Below, in pieces: positions 53,767 to 63,088 of a DNA stretch of 64,000 nucleotides; position 1 is the stretch's first letter, and each line of letters starts with the position of its first letter. The notes beneath the pieces were generated by a model. The model did no database searches. It was not told the DNA's origin and was given only the letters and a program-made list of their open reading frames with translations. This DNA comes from Kutzneria buriramensis (lineage in GTDB: Bacteria > Actinomycetota > Actinomycetes > Mycobacteriales > Pseudonocardiaceae): the NCBI RefSeq assembly GCF_003387475.1, contig NZ_QUNO01000003.1, positions 310,001 to 374,000 on the forward strand, given 5' to 3'. Position numbers and translations under genes: made by a program.

Positions 53767-56700
53767 TCAGTACGAGAACTGCTGCACCTGGTGGGCGTCG
53801 GGTGAGAACGTCCAGCCGGTCCGGGTGGCCGGATCCAGCTGCACGCCCCGGCTCGGTCCCGGGCCGACGAGGCCGGTGGAGAAGTCCATGCCCCGCACCG
53901 TGCCGACGGTCCTGCCGGTGGTCAGGTCGACGACCGCCAGCTGGCTGGTGGCGTTGTTGTCGAACAGCAGACCGCCGACCGCGCCGAACTGCGGCACCAC
54001 GGGCGGCGTCTGGAACGCCACCAGGGCGAGGTGGTGCACGCCGTCGACCGACAGCGTCAGCGGCAGCTGCTGCCGCACCGCCATGGCCGTGCTCGGGACG
54101 AGGGTGTCGCCGTTGAGCGGGATGATGTTGGCGGTGCCGTTGATGTTGACGCTGAACGACCGGTACGACAGCTGGTACACGGTGTCGTCGTCGACGGCCA
54201 GCGCGCCGGCGCAGCCGTCGGCCTGCTTGGCGGGAGTGACCGTCGCCGCGTCCAGGTCGACGCGGGCGACCAGGCCGGCGCCGCCGGCGAAGCAGATCAG
54301 CCCGCCGCCGGCCTTGCCGACGAACACCTGGCCGGTCTTCTGGTTCACGTCGATCAGCAGGTAGGTGCCCTTGGCGACGCCGTTGTCGGCGGCGATCGGC
54401 TGCCCGGCGGTCGCGGTGACGAGGTCGACCGCCACCACGGCGTCGGCGTTGTCCCCGTTGTGGTGCAGGAGAATCGCCGCACGGTGTTTCGTCGTGTCGA
54501 CGCGACCGCCGATCGCCGTGTAGTCGCCGAGCGCCGCCGTGCCCACGGGCTTCGCCGCCTGCACGTCGTAGATCTCGACATTGGCGCCGTGCAGGACTGC
54601 GACCCGGTGCGAGGACGGATCCACGCCCACGAGCCGGAAACCGCTGCCGGTGGTGAGCACCGTGCCGTAGGTGCCGGTGCTCGGGTCGTAGCGGCGAACG
54701 GTCTGGTTGCCGTTGCCGTCGTCCGTCACCACAACGGAATCCGCCCCCTGCGCGGCGAAGTCGACCACCGCGCTGTTGTCCGGGGCGAGGCCGTCGTCGT
54801 ACTCCAGGAACGAGGTCGGGCCGGCCTGGCCCACCGGTTTGCCGTCGCGGCCGAGCGCGATGACCCGGACGTCGTAGGAATCCGACGAGCCGATGCCGAT
54901 CTTGGTGGCGTCCAGGTGCACGGAGCCGTTGCGGGACGGCAGTTTCCGCACCAGCGTCGAGGCGCCGTCCACGCCGTCGTTGTCGGGCTGGGTGCCGTTG
55001 GCGTTGGCGACCGTGTTGAGGGACTTGAACAACGACGGCGCCGGTGCGGAGAACTCCAGCTCCGCGCCGCTCGCGCCGGGAATGTTGCGCACGTCGTAGT
55101 TCACCGTGAACGCCGGGTTGGCGCGGGTGACCGTCAGCGTGTGCACGTTGTCGTTGAAGGTGGGCGCGGCCGCACGGCGATCGGCGGTGCCGCCGTCGAT
55201 CCGGATGGTGCCGAATTCACCGTAGATCGGGCGGATTCCCGTCGAGTCCTGGATGATGCCGACGCCGTAGAGGCCACCGCCGCCGTCGAAGGCGTTGGCC
55301 GGGATGGTGACATCGCCCGAGGCGCCGGTGAGCGGAACCTTGTACGCCGCCGAGAAGATCGGGCCGGTGATCGGGTTCCAGTGGCCGACCGTGGACACCA
55401 CCAGCTGCGGCGACTTCGCGTTGCGGACACCGGTCAGGTCGTAGTGCACGGTGACCGGCGCGCCCGCCTTGGCGGTGGCCGGCGCGGTCGGCGCCGCCGC
55501 CTCGGCGTAGGTGCCGTCGGTGGGGCCGATGGCCAGCGTCTTCTTGGCCGTGGCAAGGGTTTTGTGGCCGTCGCGAACGTCGAAGGTCAGGTCCACGTTC
55601 CGATCGGTCGTCGAGACCACCGGCAGACCCGCGGCCTGGAGCAGCTGGGTCGGGGTGACCCGCACCGCCGGCCTGTCGGCGTGGAACTGCTTGCCGTTGA
55701 CCGTGAGCACGTAGTCGAGCTTGCGGCCGTTCGGCAGGCCGGTGACGTCCGCGCCGATGGTCACTGGGCCGACGAGGCCCTCGCCGGTGCCGTTGGTCTG
55801 GAGGTCGATCCGGTTCGGGTCGGACGACTCCATGAACGCCCCGCCGAGGTCGGCGAAGGTCACGCGGTGCGCGACCGAGATCCGCTGGATCGTCGGCTTC
55901 TGCTGCGGCAGCAGGGAGTTCACCGCCGCGGTGACGTCGATCTGGTTACCGATGTTTAGCTGCCGGTCGATCTGGGGCGGCGTCGCCACCGGACGGCCGG
56001 TCTTCTGGAGGATCTTGCGCACATCGGCCGGGTCGAGCCTCTTGCCGGCGAGACGAGCGGCCTGCAACACGACCGCCGCGGCCGCCGCCACCTCCGGCGC
56101 GGACGCCGAGGTCCCGCCGTTGAGCACCGGCGTCACGGCCTGCGGCCCACCGCCGTTCGTGTGCTCGAAGACGGCGATGCCGTCACCGGGCGCGGAAACG
56201 TCGATCCGGTCGCCGAACCCGGTGGCGTACAGGGCGCCGCCGTTGGTGCGGGTCGTCGCATACGTCCCGTTCGGAGCGGACGGCTGCGACAGGGTGTCGT
56301 CGAGGGTGGTGCCGCCGACGGCGATCGCCCCGCTGTCCACCACCTTGCTGGGGATGGTGGTCGTCGCGTCGTCGTTGATCTCGGTCGAGTCGGACGCGGT
56401 GCGGGTCAGGTCGGTCGGCGTCGCGCCGCCGTCCGGGCCGACCGCGGCCGGCGTGAACAGCCGCGTGCCGTCGTTGGCCGAGATGGTGACGACGATGTGG
56501 TAGTCGCGGACGATCGTCGCGACCACCGACTGCATGATCGGGTCGTCCTCGAAGTACCGGCCCGGGAAGCCGAACTGGTCGGTGCCGAAGCCCAGGCTGG
56601 CGTTGATGACGCTGGGCCGCGGGTTCTGCCGGGCCGCCGCCAGCAGCGCCTCGGCGATGCCGTCTGTGGACGCCTGCTGCGGCTCCACCAGCCGGTACTG

Positions 56701-57489
56701 CGCGCCAGGGGCGATGCCGAGCAGGTCGGTCGGGCCGCTGCCGAGCGCCTCCGGCCGCTGCTTGTCGTGCGGCAGCGGGGCCATCACACCGAAGTCCATC
56801 AGCACCTCGTCCAGGCTGGGGTCCTGGTTCGCGGTGGTGCCCAGCGGGTTCAGCCCGCCGTCGCCGTCGACGTAGGTGGGGATCAGCGGCATGGACGGGA
56901 TGTCCAGGTAGCGCTGGCCGTCCTTGACGACGGTGGTCTGGTCGTTGAGGTCGCCGACGCAGACGTTGGTGATGATCTCGCCGGCGCCGGGCAGTTGGCC
57001 GCGGCCGGCGAGGATGTCGTACGCGCCCATCGCGTTGACGCCGTTGGCGTTGAGGTAGCTCTGCAACGACGAGCTGACGCCGTAGTTGCCGGGACCCTGG
57101 ACCGGCTGCGTGCCGGCCCAGTTCGGCAGCGGTGCGGCGCCGGTGGCCATGCTGCCCACCGCGCGGTCCGGTTCGGCGAAGGTGACGCCCGGCTGGTTGC
57201 GGATCTGGTCGGCGGCCTTCTGCGCGTCACCGGTGACAGGCACGCGAACCGTGTTGGGCAGACCCGTGTCGGCCACGTGCGCGCCGAACTTCGCGGTGCC
57301 GTTGGTGACGACGAGGACGGCATTGGGCGGCTGGGCCGTCGGCGGCGTCGTTCTCCTCAGCGCGTCGCCTAATGCGGAAGTGCCTGTGGGAGTGGGGGTC
57401 GGCGGCGCCGGTGCGGCCGCCGTGGGACCGGCTGTGGTCACGGCGATGGCCGAAGCCGCCGCCGTGACCAGGACCAGACCACGCAGCAT
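53767..57489 (-). CDS. Large secreted S8/S53-like serine protease
   Basis: A 1,240-residue exported protein. Signal peptide ends TAAAP at about residue 28. A prodomain-like part reaches about residue 110; a subtilase-fold domain follows to about 520, with GIAPGAQYRLVEP, VINASLGFG, SANDG (oxyanion Asn region) and the serine motif NGGTSASAPEVA (Ser461). The canonical HGTHVAG histidine motif is missing; instead EVLMD (Glu228, Asp232) resembles the Glu-x3-Asp pair of sedolisins. The remaining about 720 residues are beta-rich with propeller-like repeats. The ATG at 57489 has GGAGAG upstream. Activity is uncertain until the triad is resolved. Confidence 0.75.
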   Translation of the reverse strand: MLRGLVLVTAAASAIAVTTAGPTAAAPAPPTPTPTGTSALGDALRRTTPPTAQPPNAVLVVTNGTAKFGAHVADTGLPNTVRVPVTGDAQKAADQIRNQPGVTFAEPDRAVGSMATGAAPLPNWAGTQPVQGPGNYGVSSSLQSYLNANGVNAMGAYDILAGRGQLPGAGEIITNVCVGDLNDQTTVVKDGQRYLDIPSMPLIPTYVDGDGGLNPLGTTANQDPSLDEVLMDFGVMAPLPHDKQRPEALGSGPTDLLGIAPGAQYRLVEPQQASTDGIAEALLAAARQNPRPSVINASLGFGTDQFGFPGRYFEDDPIMQSVVATIVRDYHIVVTISANDGTRLFTPAAVGPDGGATPTDLTRTASDSTEINDDATTTIPSKVVDSGAIAVGGTTLDDTLSQPSAPNGTYATTRTNGGALYATGFGDRIDVSAPGDGIAVFEHTNGGGPQAVTPVLNGGTSASAPEVAAAAAVVLQAARLAGKRLDPADVRKILQKTGRPVATPPQIDRQLNIGNQIDVTAAVNSLLPQQKPTIQRISVAHRVTFADLGGAFMESSDPNRIDLQTNGTGEGLVGPVTIGADVTGLPNGRKLDYVLTVNGKQFHADRPAVRVTPTQLLQAAGLPVVSTTDRNVDLTFDVRDGHKTLATAKKTLAIGPTDGTYAEAAAPTAPATAKAGAPVTVHYDLTGVRNAKSPQLVVSTVGHWNPITGPIFSAAYKVPLTGASGDVTIPANAFDGGGGLYGVGIIQDSTGIRPIYGEFGTIRIDGGTADRRAAAPTFNDNVHTLTVTRANPAFTVNYDVRNIPGASGAELEFSAPAPSLFKSLNTVANANGTQPDNDGVDGASTLVRKLPSRNGSVHLDATKIGIGSSDSYDVRVIALGRDGKPVGQAGPTSFLEYDDGLAPDNSAVVDFAAQGADSVVVTDDGNGNQTVRRYDPSTGTYGTVLTTGSGFRLVGVDPSSHRVAVLHGANVEIYDVQAAKPVGTAALGDYTAIGGRVDTTKHRAAILLHHNGDNADAVVAVDLVTATAGQPIAADNGVAKGTYLLIDVNQKTGQVFVGKAGGGLICFAGGAGLVARVDLDAATVTPAKQADGCAGALAVDDDTVYQLSYRSFSVNINGTANIIPLNGDTLVPSTAMAVRQQLPLTLSVDGVHHLALVAFQTPPVVPQFGAVGGLLFDNNATSQLAVVDLTTGRTVGTVRGMDFSTGLVGPGPSRGVQLDPATRTGWTFSPDAHQVQQFSY

Positions 57490-57587
57490 CGTGCTCTCCA
57501 AGGGGGTTGGCCTGTTCTGTCAAAACCGTGGCGGCGGTCACACGGCAAGATCGCAGGCGAACCCGTGGAAGAGCAACGTGTTTGCAC

Positions 57588-58817
57588 TCACTGCTGTTGC
57601 TTGACTGCACCTGTCGTCGCATCGGTGCGGCTGACCGCGTTGAGCGCCGCGACGCCGACCGCCGCGAGCGCGGCGACCACCGCGAAGGCGTAGAAACCCC
57701 ACGGATAGACGATTCCGGCGGTCAGCAGCAGGCCGCCGAGCAGCGGTCCGCAGATGGCCCCGATCCGTCCGATGCCGGCCGTCCAGCCCAGTCCGGTAGC
57801 CCGTGCGTCGGCCGGATACGCGCGCGTGGTGTAGGCGTACACCAGGACCTGAGCGCTGAACACGAACGCGCCGGACAGGAAAACCGCCACATACAAGGCG
57901 AATCCCGGCAGCTTGATGCTGAGCAGCGCCAGCAGCGCGGCCGCCGCGACGAACCAGCCCAGCGCGGCCGGCTTGATGCCGACGCGGTCCGCGACCATGC
58001 CGGCCACCAGCAGCCCGGCCACGCCGCCGAAGTTCAGCGTCAGCAGCAGGCCCAGCGCCGCGCCGAGGGGGTAGCCGGCCTGCCTCATGATCTCCGGCAG
58101 CCAGGTGTTCAGGCCGTAGACGAGGATCAGTCCCATGAAGGAGGTGATCCAGAAGGCGACTGTCACCCAGATCATGCGGCCGCGGAACAGCACCGCCAGC
58201 GCGTCCTTGATCGACGAGCTCCGGTTCGCGACCGGCGCGGCCGAGTCCGGCAGGTGGCGGATCATCAGCGGCACCAACACGATCGCCGGCAGCGCGCCGA
58301 CCACGAACATCGCCTGCCAGCCCAGCCACGGGATCAGCGCGATGCCCAGCAGGGCGGTGGCCATCGCACCGACGTGATAGCCGGTCATGACCGTGGTCGT
58401 CGCCGTGCTGGGGCGGCCGGTTCGCGCGTAGTGCTCGCTCACCAGCGTGATCGCCGTCGGCAGGCAGCCGCCGAGACCAAGGCCGGCGAGCAGGCGCAGC
58501 AGCCCGAACAGGGCCACCGACGGCGCGAACGCGCACAGCAGCGTGCACACCGAGAACACCGTGACGGACACGATCATCGCCCGGCGGCGGCCGAGCACCT
58601 CGGTCACCGTTCCCAGCGCCAGCGCCCCGATCGTCATGCCGACCAGGCCGATCGTCGAGACGAAGGCCGCGTCCGCGGCCGCCAGGCCCCAGACGTGGCC
58701 GGCCAGCAGCACCGGCAGGACCGTGCCGAGCACGACCAGGTCGAAGCCGTCCAGCAGGACGGCCGACCAGCACAGCGGCAGCACCCAGCTGCGTTCGGAT
58801 GCCTCGATGGAAGTCAC
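57588..58817 (-). CDS. MFS transporter, aromatic acid:H+ symporter type
   Basis: A 409-residue 12-helix transporter. LLDGFDLVVLGTVLP in helix 1, the loop GTVTEVLGRRRAM and GLGLGGCLPTAITLVSEH are typical of the AAHS group (BenK/PcaK-like), which imports benzoate, protocatechuate and similar acids. No aromatic catabolic genes are nearby, so the substrate is open. The GTG at 58817 has GGGAGG upstream; a longer frame without a ribosome site is rejected. It lies 98 bp upstream of the protease gene on the same strand. Confidence 0.8.
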   Translation of the reverse strand: MTSIEASERSWVLPLCWSAVLLDGFDLVVLGTVLPVLLAGHVWGLAAADAAFVSTIGLVGMTIGALALGTVTEVLGRRRAMIVSVTVFSVCTLLCAFAPSVALFGLLRLLAGLGLGGCLPTAITLVSEHYARTGRPSTATTTVMTGYHVGAMATALLGIALIPWLGWQAMFVVGALPAIVLVPLMIRHLPDSAAPVANRSSSIKDALAVLFRGRMIWVTVAFWITSFMGLILVYGLNTWLPEIMRQAGYPLGAALGLLLTLNFGGVAGLLVAGMVADRVGIKPAALGWFVAAAALLALLSIKLPGFALYVAVFLSGAFVFSAQVLVYAYTTRAYPADARATGLGWTAGIGRIGAICGPLLGGLLLTAGIVYPWGFYAFAVVAALAAVGVAALNAVSRTDATTGAVKQQQ

Positions 58818-58925
58818 AGGTCCCTCCCGATTGTCACCGTTCGCATTCCGCACACGTATGCGTGATGCGAACAGAGTAGCGGGCGCGCGGCGACCCGGAC
58901 GAAAACTCACAGACTTCTCTGGGGT

Positions 58926-59678
58926 TCAGGCCCTGAGCAGCTGGTACGCGGGGAACTTGGCCGAGACGCCCTCGCCCGGCGCGCGGCTGGTCATCCGCCG
59001 CCACAGCCACGGCCCGACGTGGCTGGCGACCCAGCGCACCTGCTCGACCGGCTTCACCGCCACCGCCGCCGGCCCGCGACCGTCCACACCGGACGGCAGA
59101 CCGTGCAGGAACGCCAGGAACTCGTCGGCGATCAGCTGATGCCCGTGCGCACTCGGGTGCAGGCGGTCGGAGCTCCAGATCGCCGGGTCGGTCGGCGTCG
59201 ACGCCGCGAGGTCGAGGCAGCGGACGCCGTGCTCGGCGGCGGCGTGCCGGATGGCGTCGTTGAGACGCCGGCCGCGGCGCACGAAGCTGGCCCGCATCCG
59301 CGCCGGCAGCGGCACGCCCAGCCCGGGCTCCGGCAGCGTCGCCGTCAGCACGACCGCGCCGGTCGCCGCCAGGTCTCGGTAGATGGCACCGAGGTCCCGC
59401 CGGATGCCGCCGGCGTCGAACCGGGGCCGCAGCAGGTCGTTCATGCCGACGATCACGCTGGCCAGGTCCGGCGCGAGGGCGACCGCCGGCCGTAACTGGG
59501 TGGCGAGCACCTGCGCGGTGGTCATGCCTCGGACGGCGAGATTCGCGTACTCCAACTCGCCGCGCCGGGTCGCGAGCCCCTGCGCGAACCGGTCGGCCCA
59601 GCCGCGCGGGCTGCCGTCGGCGGCGAAGTCGCCGATGCCCTCGGTGAGGCTGTCCCCCAGCGCGACGTACCGTCTCAT
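58926..59678 (-). CDS. SGNH/GDSL hydrolase
   Basis: A 250-residue esterase/lipase-fold protein without signal peptide. Block I VALGDSLTEGIGD (nucleophile Ser), block II AVRGMTT, block III VGMNDLL and block V SDRLHPSAHGH (catalytic Asp and His) are all present, so it should be active. Substrate unknown. TACCGT seven bases before the ATG suggests a leaderless transcript. It follows marR on the same strand, 19 bp after its stop. Confidence 0.87.
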   Translation of the reverse strand: MRRYVALGDSLTEGIGDFAADGSPRGWADRFAQGLATRRGELEYANLAVRGMTTAQVLATQLRPAVALAPDLASVIVGMNDLLRPRFDAGGIRRDLGAIYRDLAATGAVVLTATLPEPGLGVPLPARMRASFVRRGRRLNDAIRHAAAEHGVRCLDLAASTPTDPAIWSSDRLHPSAHGHQLIADEFLAFLHGLPSGVDGRGPAAVAVKPVEQVRWVASHVGPWLWRRMTSRAPGEGVSAKFPAYQLLRA

Positions 59679-59697
59679 GGTCGCGACGGTACCTGGC

Positions 59698-60174
59698 TCA
59701 CGGCGAGCCGGGCGCGAACCGCTTGGCGTCCCAGCGGCCGTGGGCCTCCAGCATCTTCCGGCCGATGCGGGCCGCGGCGGCGATGTCGTCGGGGTCCATG
59801 GTGGACTCGAAGTGCTCGTTCACCGCCTGCCAGTAGACGACCATCGTGGTGCCGGTGAGCACCCGAAGACCCTCGTCGGTGAGCACCGCCCACACCGTCC
59901 GGCGGTTGTCCGGCGGCTGGTGGCGCGCCACCCAGCCCCGTCGCACCAGCCGGTCGACGAGCCGCGTGACGCCGCTGGGGCTGATCGACAGCAGCTCGGA
60001 CAGCTCCGCCATGGTCAGCCGCCCCTGCTCGGCGGACTTCAGCCGGTAGAGCGCCGAGTGCTCGCTGAGGGTGCAGCCGCAGTGCTCCTCCATGGTGGCA
60101 CTGAGCGCTTCCTCCACCGCCTTCACGCCTTGTTGCACGTACAGCCACGCCAGCAGCGGGTCGGTCTCGGCCAT
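59698..60174 (-). CDS. MarR-family transcriptional regulator
   Basis: A 158-residue winged-helix regulator. The central LTMAELSELLSISPSGVTRL is the recognition helix region and LVRRGWVARHQPPDNRRTVW the wing. MarR proteins usually repress their own gene and a neighbour and are released by small phenolics or oxidants. The 34-bp element just upstream of its start recurs before the NmrA-like gene at 61062, marking both as likely targets. Confidence 0.88.
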   Translation of the reverse strand: MAETDPLLAWLYVQQGVKAVEEALSATMEEHCGCTLSEHSALYRLKSAEQGRLTMAELSELLSISPSGVTRLVDRLVRRGWVARHQPPDNRRTVWAVLTDEGLRVLTGTTMVVYWQAVNEHFESTMDPDDIAAAARIGRKMLEAHGRWDAKRFAPGSP

Positions 60175-60182
60175 GACAAGAG

Positions 60183-60216
60183 TTGACGCCGGAACACTTC
60201 CACTGTCAACAGTTGC
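60183..60216. promoter_or_regulatory. Shared operator, marR copy
   Basis: TTGAC-N3-GGAAC-N5-CAC-N-GTCAA-N3-TTGC, with inverted TTGAC/GTCAA half-sites 17 bp apart, 9 bp before the marR start. The same pattern with the same spacing occurs at 61026-61059. Confidence 0.65.
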
Positions 60217-60219
60217 ACC

Positions 60220-60969
60220 TCACACCAGCAGGAACAGCGCCCCGACCGACAGCGCGGTGATCACCAGCCCGGAGACGCCGAGGAAGCGGACGAGGTGCGT
60301 GGCCGACGCGACCCGCTCCTGTCGGCGGCCACGGACCGTCTCGGCGTCGTCGGTGGTGAAGACGGTGAAGGTTCCCGGTTCGAGGATCGGGCCGCGACGC
60401 GTTCGAGCCAGCAGGTAGGCCTGTTTCCCCGCCGGGAGGCGGGTTTCCCACAGTTGCAGCGTCTCGTGGCTCCGCTTGTCCTCGATCAGGTTGGCCGGGA
60501 TGAGCGACGCCCACTCGGCGGCGGAATCCCGGCTCAGCAGGCGCATGGTCTGCTCGGTGACCACCGGATCGTCCAGGTTCGGCGGCTCCGTCAGGATGCG
60601 CGGGTCGATCGGCACGGTCCCGGAGGCGTCGGTCAGCGCGGGGGTCGTGCGCGCGAGGCGTTCGAGCAGGACGTCCTCGCCGCCGACCTCGTCCTTGTGC
60701 CGGGACGGCGACCGGATCAGCCGCACCCGGAACCACACGCACTGCTCGCCGCTGACCGGGGCCGTCACCGGGCCCTCGGGTCCGTACGCGGTGGCGCCGA
60801 CGGCCGCGACCCGGGACATGCCGCCGCGTAGTCGACCGAGCGGGGTCACCGGCGTGCGCGCGACGAGCCGGCGCTGACCGGTGCCGCCGGCCTTGAGCAG
60901 CAGCGAGGTCAGGGCGGCGATGAGCAGACAGGCGCCGAGCAGCAACGCCAGCACCGCGATGGTCAACAC
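60220..60969 (-). CDS. GIDE-like membrane protein without RING finger
   Basis: A 249-residue protein with one N-terminal and one C-terminal membrane helix and a central domain containing GPVTAPVSGEQCVWFRVRL and ETRLPAGKQAYLLARTRRG. This is the core of the GIDE domain, known from mitochondrial E3 ligase MUL1, but no RING domain is present, as usual in bacteria. Function is unknown. GTG start at 60969. It ends 45 bp upstream of marR on the same strand. Confidence 0.65.
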   Translation of the reverse strand: MLTIAVLALLLGACLLIAALTSLLLKAGGTGQRRLVARTPVTPLGRLRGGMSRVAAVGATAYGPEGPVTAPVSGEQCVWFRVRLIRSPSRHKDEVGGEDVLLERLARTTPALTDASGTVPIDPRILTEPPNLDDPVVTEQTMRLLSRDSAAEWASLIPANLIEDKRSHETLQLWETRLPAGKQAYLLARTRRGPILEPGTFTVFTTDDAETVRGRRQERVASATHLVRFLGVSGLVITALSVGALFLLV

Positions 60970-61025
60970 GCGCGGACCGTAGACGCGTCACATGAACAAC
61001 AGCTGTGACCGTGCCGGAAATACGC

Positions 61026-61059
61026 TTGACCGAGGAACGTTTTCACAGTCAAGCTTTGC
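61026..61059. promoter_or_regulatory. Shared operator, reductase copy
   Basis: TTGAC-N3-GGAAC-N5-CAC-N-GTCAA-N3-TTGC, ending 2 bp before the ATG of the NmrA-like gene. Conserved and variable positions agree in spacing with the marR copy. Confidence 0.65.
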
Positions 61060-61061
61060 GC

Positions 61062-61922
61062 ATGAAACCTTCACCGCTCACCGTCGCGGTCACCGGCGCC
61101 ACCGGCACGCAGGGCGGCGCGACCGCCCGCGCGCTGCTCGCCGCCGGCCACCGTGTCCGCGCCCTGACCCGCCGCCCCGAGACCGCCGACATCCCCGGCG
61201 CCGAGGTCGTCGCCGCCGACTTCGACGACCCGTCCTCGCTGGACCGCGCCTTCGCCGGCGTCGACTCGGTCTTCCTGGTCACCACGCCGTTCGGCACCGA
61301 CCTCGACACCGAGATCCGCCAGGGCATCGACGCCGTCGACGCCGCCGTGCGGGCCGGCGTCGGGCACATCGTGTTCACCTCGGCCACCAACGCCGACCGG
61401 GGCACCGGCATCCCGCACTTCGACAGCAAGTGGGTCATCGAGCGGCATCTCGCCGAGGCCACCGACGGCTGGACGGTCATCGCGCCGGCCGCGTTCATGG
61501 ACAACATCGCCGGCGGCTGGTCGCTCCGGTCGCTCCGGCAGGGCCGCTACTCGCTGCCGCTGTCCCCCGGCACCCCGCTCAAGCTGATCGCCGCCGCCGA
61601 CATCGGCGCGTTCGCCGCGCTGGTCATCGGCCGCCGCGAGGAGTTCCTCCGCCGCCGCGTCGACATCGCGTCCGACGAGCGCACCGGCAAGGAGATCGCC
61701 CGCACCCTCGGCTCCGTCATCGGCCGCGCCGTCGAGTACGACGCCGCCAGCGTCGCCGACGTCGCGCAGTACTCCGCCGACCTGGCCGCGATGTTCGAGT
61801 ACTTCGAGCGCGTGGGCATGGACGTCGACATCAGCCGGCTGCGCGCCGATCACCCCGAGGTCGGCTGGCACACCTTCGCCGACTGGGCAACCTCCGCCCG
61901 CCCCAGGCTGACCACTATCTGA
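61062..61922 (+). CDS. NmrA-like NAD(P)-binding reductase
   Basis: A 286-residue atypical short-chain dehydrogenase. VAVTGATGTQGGATARALL is the dinucleotide-binding loop, followed by RALTRRPE, whose arginines suit NADPH. The group includes NmrA regulators and quinone oxidoreductase 2-type enzymes. Control by the neighbouring MarR through a shared operator suggests a role against quinones or electrophiles. The ATG at 61062 is adopted; a GTG frame opening at 61005 would span the operator. Confidence 0.8.
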   Translation: MKPSPLTVAVTGATGTQGGATARALLAAGHRVRALTRRPETADIPGAEVVAADFDDPSSLDRAFAGVDSVFLVTTPFGTDLDTEIRQGIDAVDAAVRAGVGHIVFTSATNADRGTGIPHFDSKWVIERHLAEATDGWTVIAPAAFMDNIAGGWSLRSLRQGRYSLPLSPGTPLKLIAAADIGAFAALVIGRREEFLRRRVDIASDERTGKEIARTLGSVIGRAVEYDAASVADVAQYSADLAAMFEYFERVGMDVDISRLRADHPEVGWHTFADWATSARPRLTTI

Positions 61923-61981
61923 GAACTGTCAGGGTTCCCTGCTTGGATTGATCTGGGGGCTGCTCACAACGGGGTCCATGA

Positions 61982-63025
61982 TCAAATCGACCCGACCACC
62001 ACCGGCAGGCTCTCCACCGCCCGCGCGAGCCGGGTGAAGTGCCACTCCACCTGCTCCACCGGCACCGCCAGCCGCACCTCGGGAAAGTCCACCAGCAGCA
62101 ACTCCAGCACGGTCTCGGCGATCAGCCGCCCGAGCAGCGTGCCGATCCGGTACTGCATGCCGTGCCCGACCGTGCCGGCCTCCCGCCGCTCGGACGGGCA
62201 GTCGGTACCGGCGAGCATCACCACCTCGCCGGCCGGAATCACCGTGCCACCCAACCGAACCGCCGCAGTGGTGTACCGGAAAGCCCCTACGTGCAAGGGA
62301 TCGCTGCCGCCGACGAGATCGGCCACCAGGTCCGGCACCATCGCCGGCTCGCGGCGGGCCAGCGCCACCTGGCCGGAATTCTCCAGCAGCGCCGACATGG
62401 CGTTGGCCAACTGCCCGCCGGCGACGTCAACGCCGCCGATCACCAGCATCGACACCAGGTTCAGCACCTCGTCGGCGGTCGCGTCGGCGGCCAGCGCCGC
62501 GACCAGGTCGCTGTCGGCGACGGATTTCACGTACGCCGGCAGGGAAATACCCGCCCGACCGTGCACAGCGAGCAGAATCTCCGGCCACGACCGGAGTTTG
62601 TCCTCCACCGGCAACCCCAACAGCCCGCACAGCAACAACGCCGGCAGCGGCCGGGCGACCTCGGCGACGAGGTCCACCGACCGCTGCCGGCGCAGCGGCG
62701 CGAGCAGCCCGGCGGCCAGCTCGGTCACCCGCGGCCGCAGGGCCTCCACCCGTTCGGCGGTGAACACGGCGGCCGCGCGCCGCCGCAGCCGATCGGCGGA
62801 TTCGTTGCTCAGCAACGAATCCGCCAACTCCATCGGCAGCTCGCGCAGCGCCTGGCCGTCCAGGTCGCCGCCGTCGATCAGGTGGCCCGCCGGACGGGTG
62901 TCCCGGCTCAGCCGTGGATCGGAAAGTCCGGCGCGCACGTCCTGATATCCGGTGACCAGCCACACTTTTCCGTCGTGTGGCGTGCTGACCGGGACCACCC
63001 TGCCCGGTGTCGGCCGTTCACACAT
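61982..63025 (-). CDS. Cytochrome P450-fold protein lacking haem ligand
   Basis: A 347-residue P450 homologue (WLVTGYQDVRAGLSDPRLSRD and RLGGTVIPAGEVVMLAG are typical bacterial P450 segments). Three hallmarks are broken: the haem-binding loop reads GHGMQYRIG with Arg where the axial Cys should be, the I-helix reads GGVDVAGG without the usual Thr, and the ExxR segment reads PDLVADL. It is therefore probably a non-enzymatic helper. P450-like proteins without cysteine (EryCII, DesVIII) activate macrolide glycosyltransferases, and a glycosyltransferase lies immediately upstream. The ATG at 63025 is the likely start. Confidence 0.75.
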   Translation of the reverse strand: MCERPTPGRVVPVSTPHDGKVWLVTGYQDVRAGLSDPRLSRDTRPAGHLIDGGDLDGQALRELPMELADSLLSNESADRLRRRAAAVFTAERVEALRPRVTELAAGLLAPLRRQRSVDLVAEVARPLPALLLCGLLGLPVEDKLRSWPEILLAVHGRAGISLPAYVKSVADSDLVAALAADATADEVLNLVSMLVIGGVDVAGGQLANAMSALLENSGQVALARREPAMVPDLVADLVGGSDPLHVGAFRYTTAAVRLGGTVIPAGEVVMLAGTDCPSERREAGTVGHGMQYRIGTLLGRLIAETVLELLLVDFPEVRLAVPVEQVEWHFTRLARAVESLPVVVGSI

Positions 63026-63088
63026 GTCCCGCGCACCCCCGTGCCGTTGGGTCAAGTGCCGGTGACACGAGCGCCGCGGGCGTTCGGT

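Noticed and set aside
61016-61042. GGAAA-N18-GTT resembling an ECF sigma promoter before the NmrA-like gene
   Set aside because: The overlapping GGAAC and TTGAC elements are better explained by the operator shared with marR, and GGAAA deviates from the consensus.
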